Source: DAIPHL01 sp036771375 | Lineage (GTDB): Bacteria > Synergistota > Synergistia > Synergistales > Synergistaceae | DNA: 9,838 nt | NCBI GenBank assembly: GCA_036771375.1 | Contig: DAIPHL010000085.1 | Location: 1-9,838 of the forward strand | Direction of reading: 5' to 3' | Shown here: positions 6,689 through 9,838 of the stretch, piece after piece | Position numbering within the stretch: the stretch's first letter is position 1 | Layout of the letters: each line of letters opens with the position of its first letter | Program-made: the position numbers and the translations under genes | The notes under the pieces: generated by a model | Told to the model about the DNA's origin: nothing | Databases searched by the model: none | Seen by the model: only the letters and a program-made list of their open reading frames with translations

Positions 6689-7243
6689 TTACTTCGATTC
6701 GGCCTCTGCAATCGCGTCAAAAGCCCTTGTGATTCGAGAAAAGGGCTCCATCAACTCCATCTCCTCCGCCGCCGCCACAAGAGTTTCGGCAAGTTGCGAA
6801 ATCTTCGACGCGTTCTCGTCGCTTACGATCAGACGGAGCGGTGCACTGATGTTGTCCGCCTGGAATAAAAACACTCCCTGTTCCGCCGTCGGTTCGAGCT
6901 GTCCGCTCTGTTCCATGGGAGAACGTCCGGATGTCGTGATGGCCATAACCGGCAATTTCGACTGCCTCTGTACGGGATGAATCAAATCCTCCTCCTCGAC
7001 AAGCCAGAGGGACGGCTTTATCTCCACGGCGTTCAAGAGGTTCTCGAGAATGATCTCCTCTCGCAGATAGATATCCAGTGCTCCCCCGTAGAGAATACGC
7101 TCCAGGCGCGTCGGCCGAACCGGTTCGGTATATCTGAAATCGGCGGGAATTCCCCTTGCATCCGTGACGAGCGCGGCTCCCCTAAAATAATGATCCTTTG
7201 TCTCGATGGTGAGATAACCCAGGAACTGCTTGGTTTTTTCCAA
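6689..7243 (-). CDS. Uncharacterised conserved-looking protein in flagellar cluster
   Basis: 184 residues, cytosolic, acidic, no membrane segment; no domain I can name. The N-terminal part has a compact, conserved-looking core: FLGYLTIETKDHYFRGAALV (7-26), DARGIPADFRYTEPVRPTR (28-46) and LERILYGGALDIYLREEII (47-65). A more variable loop follows (95-120), then a helical C-terminus rich in Ala/Glu (143-182). The start codon is TTG at 7243, supported by AAGGGAG six bases upstream (7250-7256); the nearby ATG at 7262 is out of frame. It follows the 105-residue gene by 33 bases and precedes the basic orphan by two bases, so it belongs to the fliA-fapA transcript. A role in flagellar or surface regulation is inferred from position only. 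Confidence 0.78.
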   Translation of the reverse strand: MEKTKQFLGYLTIETKDHYFRGAALVTDARGIPADFRYTEPVRPTRLERILYGGALDIYLREEIILENLLNAVEIKPSLWLVEEEDLIHPVQRQSKLPVMAITTSGRSPMEQSGQLEPTAEQGVFLFQADNISAPLRLIVSDENASKISQLAETLVAAAEEMELMEPFSRITRAFDAIAEAESK

Positions 7244-7249
7244 AAGAAT

Positions 7250-7256
7250 CTCCCTT
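7250..7256 (-). promoter_or_regulatory. Ribosome binding site fixing a TTG start
   Basis: AAGGGAG on the minus strand lies six bases before the TTG at 7243-7241. It is the only well-placed site for the 184-residue gene and justifies the rare start codon. Confidence 0.6.
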
Positions 7257-7276
7257 CTTCATTTCGATTCGTCCCA

Positions 7277-7594
7277 TTACGCCAGAAAATTCAATCCCGA
7301 TCCTTCCTGATTCGTGCTTGTTTTCCCGCTTTCATCCACCGTGCTTGCGCGGGAAGTTTTTTCTCTTTTCCGCTTTTCCTCTCTGTTTCTTTCCCGGTCT
7401 TCCTTTCGCTCCCGAACCTTCGTGCCTCCCTCGGTTTTTTCGGTCGGCTGCACGGTTTGCGACTGTATCTGCGCCTTCTTGTCCATCTCGTTTTGTTGCA
7501 TCGCCTGATATTGGTGAGCGTTCGGATCCTTGACCTGGCTTGCTTTGTTCTCAACATTGTACAAGGAAAGGTTTGATTCGATCGGCCGCAGCAT
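7277..7594 (-). CDS. Small disordered basic protein in flagellar cluster
   Basis: 105 residues with almost no hydrophobic core, so largely disordered. The N-terminus MLRPIESNLSLYN is the only part with an ordered pattern and resembles the start of small proteins that accompany FapA in other flagellar clusters (general recall, not checked). Residues 21-50 are Gln/Asn-rich (HQYQAMQQNEMDKKAQIQSQ), and 58-81 form a dense Arg/Lys/Glu segment that could be a single charged helix. The end is Ser/Thr/Gly-rich. The start is ATG at 7594 with GAGGAGGGGG (7601-7610) at six bases; a TTG one codon earlier would be too close to that site. It begins 38 bases after the fapA stop. Function unknown; a chaperone-like or scaffold partner of FapA is speculation. 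Confidence 0.75.
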   Translation of the reverse strand: MLRPIESNLSLYNVENKASQVKDPNAHQYQAMQQNEMDKKAQIQSQTVQPTEKTEGGTKVRERKEDRERNREEKRKREKTSRASTVDESGKTSTNQEGSGLNFLA

Positions 7595-7632
7595 CAATGA
7601 CCCCCTCCTCGCCCTCGTTCACGGATGCTCCG

Positions 7633-9216
7633 TCAACTGAAGGCTTTCAATTTAATCTCGCCATCTTCGTAGACGAAACGAGTGAAAAGCAACGGCTCTC
7701 GCACCAGATATCGCACGCCGCGGATCGTTATCGAAACACCGGGGTGACATACGTTCCTGACGCGGACGCAACCTTCCAGTTTGTTTTTCTCCAAGTCCGC
7801 CTCCAGTTCCTCCAGGCGCTTTCGCGTCGCGTCGTACTGCGCTTTTATCTGAAACTTGGCCTTCGTAATCTTTGCAAGAAGCGCCTGTTTTTCTTCCGTC
7901 AGCATCCCTTTTTGCTGGAGGGTTTTCAAAAAATCGACGTTCGCGTCGATTTTCCCGAGTTGTTCCTGAAACTGCTGTATATTCAAAGTCGCTCGTTTTT
8001 TCTCCTCCACCAACTCCGGTAGGACCCCCACCGTGATCTCGGTTTTCGTTCCCATTTCGCTCCCTAAAACCTCACAAAGGACCTCGCCTCCCGCCTGCAC
8101 TTTTCCCCCGACGATCTGTCCTTTTTTCGCGCCAGCGGCAGTCACGTCTCCACGGGCCCCAATGTCGCTGTGCAATATGGCTTCGGCCACCGTGATGTTT
8201 CCATCCGACCGTACGAACGCCTGGTCGATATACCCGACCTTTATATCGCCTTTGGCGCTCAGCTTTGCACGTCCCATGCCCCTGACACCGACTCTGATGC
8301 TCATGTCGCCCTTGGAGGAAAGAGAGGCTCCCTCTACGACCCCATCGATCTGCATGTCACTTCCGGATTTGACGTCGAATCCCTCCCGAACACTGCCGGC
8401 AATCATCACCGGTCCTATGAAATCGATGTTGCCGATGCTGTAATCCACGTCGCCCTTTACCTGAAAAACGGGATTCACCGAGAGTTTGCCATCCTTTATC
8501 AGAAGGTTTCCATCATACTCCGCGTGGAGGTGCAGCTTGTCCTCCGAGATTGTGGTCCCTTTACCGGACGGAAGGTTTTTGTCCTTACCGACATAGGCGG
8601 GAATTTTTTTACCCATCAAGCTCGTCCCATCTTTTCCGGGTTTCACGGGAATTTTCTCCGCAATCTCCTGACCCTTTATGACGTTGATCACGCTGCCAAG
8701 CTCTTTCATATCGACCTTATCCCCGACTGCACGGGGTTTCAATATATTCAGATCGACCTTGTAGTCGATATGGGCGTCCTTTCCCTGCTGTGGCGGATTG
8801 CCCTTCGCCGTGACCACCCACTGTTTCACCAGTGGGGTCTCTATCATATTTTTAATCGCAGATTCATCGTGCCCGAACACGACTCCTCTTTCATTCATAT
8901 ACCCTTTTACTTGTTGCACGGTCGGCGTGGGCGCATCTTTGCCCGGTGGGATAAACCACATTTCGCAGGTAAGGGCATCGTCTGAAATTTTCATCCGAAA
9001 ATCCGCCTCTTTCGATCCTTCTGCCTGAGGAGGGGCGATCAGGATCGATTCGTCCAGCTTTTTATCCAGAGCCGTTTTGATGAGATCTCCGTTATACTCG
9101 AGGACCCCCTTGCCCTTAAGATCGGCGAGTATGTCGGTTATCGTCGCGGAGCAATCCGGTGAAACCTTGAGAAAGACACCCTCCTTCTCGAGGTTTATTT
9201 CAAAACCCTTGGCCAT
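7633..9216 (-). CDS. fapA: FapA family protein (DUF342)
   Basis: 527 residues, typical for the FapA/DUF342 family. In Vibrio vulnificus FapA is needed for polar flagellation and is inhibited by dephosphorylated EIIA-Glc; whether that applies here is unknown. N-terminal alpha/beta region about 1-245, including GVVFGHDESAIKNMI (111-125) and GKDGTSLMGKKI (194-205), which are typical of FapA N-terminal domains. A repeat-rich beta-solenoid runs about 250-400, with turns such as VKGDVDYSIGNIDFIGPVMI (253-272), DGVVEGASLSSKGDMSIRVG (291-310), SAKGDIKVGYIDQAFV (320-335) and SDGNITVAEAILHSDIGARG (337-356). A coiled coil spans about 400-480, and a small beta tail (ITIRGVRYLVREPLLFTRFV, 497-515 region) ends the protein. 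No signal peptide or membrane segment, so it is cytosolic. The start has GGGAGG ten bases upstream; the gene follows fliA by 18 bases, fitting cotranscription. Confidence 0.92.
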   Translation of the reverse strand: MAKGFEINLEKEGVFLKVSPDCSATITDILADLKGKGVLEYNGDLIKTALDKKLDESILIAPPQAEGSKEADFRMKISDDALTCEMWFIPPGKDAPTPTVQQVKGYMNERGVVFGHDESAIKNMIETPLVKQWVVTAKGNPPQQGKDAHIDYKVDLNILKPRAVGDKVDMKELGSVINVIKGQEIAEKIPVKPGKDGTSLMGKKIPAYVGKDKNLPSGKGTTISEDKLHLHAEYDGNLLIKDGKLSVNPVFQVKGDVDYSIGNIDFIGPVMIAGSVREGFDVKSGSDMQIDGVVEGASLSSKGDMSIRVGVRGMGRAKLSAKGDIKVGYIDQAFVRSDGNITVAEAILHSDIGARGDVTAAGAKKGQIVGGKVQAGGEVLCEVLGSEMGTKTEITVGVLPELVEEKKRATLNIQQFQEQLGKIDANVDFLKTLQQKGMLTEEKQALLAKITKAKFQIKAQYDATRKRLEELEADLEKNKLEGCVRVRNVCHPGVSITIRGVRYLVREPLLFTRFVYEDGEIKLKAFS

Positions 9217-9234
9217 GGATAGAATTCCTCCCTA

Positions 9235-9838
9235 TTATGACGTTAAAACCTTCAGCGACGCACGGAGCAAAGAGAGGGCTCTGCCGTGCAGTTGCGACAC
9301 ACGGGACTCCGTAACACCGAGGACTTTGCCGATCTCTTTGAGAGTCAGACCTTCGTAATAGTAAAGCGACAACAGAAGCCGCTCCCTCTCGGGAAGCTCC
9401 TGGAGGGCCTTCAATACGAACTCGACCTCCTCTTCTTGCTCGAGGATATCAAGAGCCCCCAGACTATCATCCCGAACGGTCTCCTCTCTTTGTATATCAC
9501 CATCTTCCAACGCCAACACATCATCCAGAGAGACCACGTAGGATCGGCTCGCAATGTCGAGCAGCTCTCTGTAAGATTTTTCGTCCATCTCCAGCTCTTT
9601 CATGAGAGTTGCATCGTCGGCTATCCTTCCCGTTTTCGCGATATTTTCGAGGGTTCTCTCGAATTTTTGCAGTTTTTCTCTTCCGCTTCGCGAGATCCAA
9701 TCGAATCGTCGGAGTTCATCGAGGATCGCTCCTCTTATACGTGGCACGGCAAAAGTCTGGAAACAGAAGCCTCGTTTCGGTTCGAAACGTTCGATAGCAT
9801 AGAGGAGGCCCAACGCCCCACAACTCAGAATGTCTTCG
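9235..9838 (-). CDS. fliA: Flagellar RNA polymerase sigma factor (sigma-28), 5' end outside window
   Basis: Alternative sigma factor of the FliA/WhiG/SigD group that directs RNA polymerase to late flagellar and chemotaxis promoters. About 200 residues are visible against roughly 240-255 for the family; the N-terminal part lies beyond the right edge. The visible part starts in region 2 with EDILSCGALGLLYAIERF and continues FQTFAVPRIRGAILDELRR, the diagnostic region-2 signature, then DWISRS. Region 3 follows (about 100 residues, helical). Region 4 has LPERERLLLSLYYYEGLTLK and the helix-turn-helix LKEIGKVLGVTESRVSQLHG, with few residues after it. A TTG within the visible frame (9813) is not the start because the region-2 reading frame continues upstream to the edge. 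It is the first visible gene of the leftward transcript leading to fapA. Confidence 0.95.
   Translation of the reverse strand, partial: EDILSCGALGLLYAIERFEPKRGFCFQTFAVPRIRGAILDELRRFDWISRSGREKLQKFERTLENIAKTGRIADDATLMKELEMDEKSYRELLDIASRSYVVSLDDVLALEDGDIQREETVRDDSLGALDILEQEEEVEFVLKALQELPERERLLLSLYYYEGLTLKEIGKVLGVTESRVSQLHGRALSLLRASLKVLTS

Noticed and set aside
6141..6732. Three overlapping + strand open frames opposite the 205-residue gene
   Set aside because: They have no ribosome sites or domain features, while the minus-strand gene fits the operon spacing.
7883..8466. Repetitive beta-solenoid of FapA as a possible adhesin or pectate-lyase-like domain
   Set aside because: No signal peptide is present, and the N-terminal domain and coiled coil match the cytosolic FapA architecture.
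1..9838. CRISPR arrays, insertion sequences, attachment sites, tRNA/rRNA genes and riboswitches
   Set aside because: Looked for on both strands. No direct-repeat array, transposase or integrase frame, or recognisable structured RNA was seen.

Overview
The window looks like chromosomal DNA of an anaerobic, flagellated, Gram-negative-type bacterium. The gene set and order (sigma-28, FapA, small flagellar-cluster proteins, then an S1-domain protein, DUF501, GreA) would fit the phylum Synergistota. That assignment rests on family recall and general character, not on a marker gene, so treat it as a moderate-confidence inference. I saw no transposase, integrase, CRISPR array, tRNA or rRNA.

Layout. 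Bases 1-185 hold a symmetrical A-tract/GC-stem/T-tract hairpin and possibly the tail of an upstream gene. One gene is on the + strand: an AI-2E/PerM-type multi-pass membrane protein (186-1271). It converges on ilvD across a 341-base gene-free stretch (1272-1612) carrying strong inverted repeats. All remaining genes are on the minus strand. In order of transcription (right to left) they are: the 3' part of a flagellar sigma factor (fliA, cut by the window edge); fapA, a DUF342 protein with a beta-solenoid core; a 105-residue disordered basic protein; a 184-residue protein of unknown function that starts with TTG; a 205-residue basic, cysteine-containing orphan; a 133-residue S1 RNA-binding protein; a 271-residue DUF501 protein; greA; a secreted 216-residue protein; and ilvD.

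How it works together. Short spacings (2 to 48 bases, with one gap of 92) suggest the stretch from fliA to greA is read as one or two transcripts. A composite hairpin followed by a T-run on the minus strand (4119-4170) would end them. The first half looks like the tail of a flagellar/chemotaxis operon, with three accessory proteins of unknown role. The second half is an RNA-polymerase/RNA-binding housekeeping block (S1 protein, DUF501, GreA). The secreted protein and ilvD follow after the terminator and may form a separate unit; ilvD supplies the dihydroxy-acid dehydratase step of branched-chain amino acid synthesis.

No clearly new defence or mobile system is visible. The most interesting unknowns are the three uncharacterised genes behind fapA, the S1-DUF501 pairing, and the inverted-repeat region between the convergent genes.
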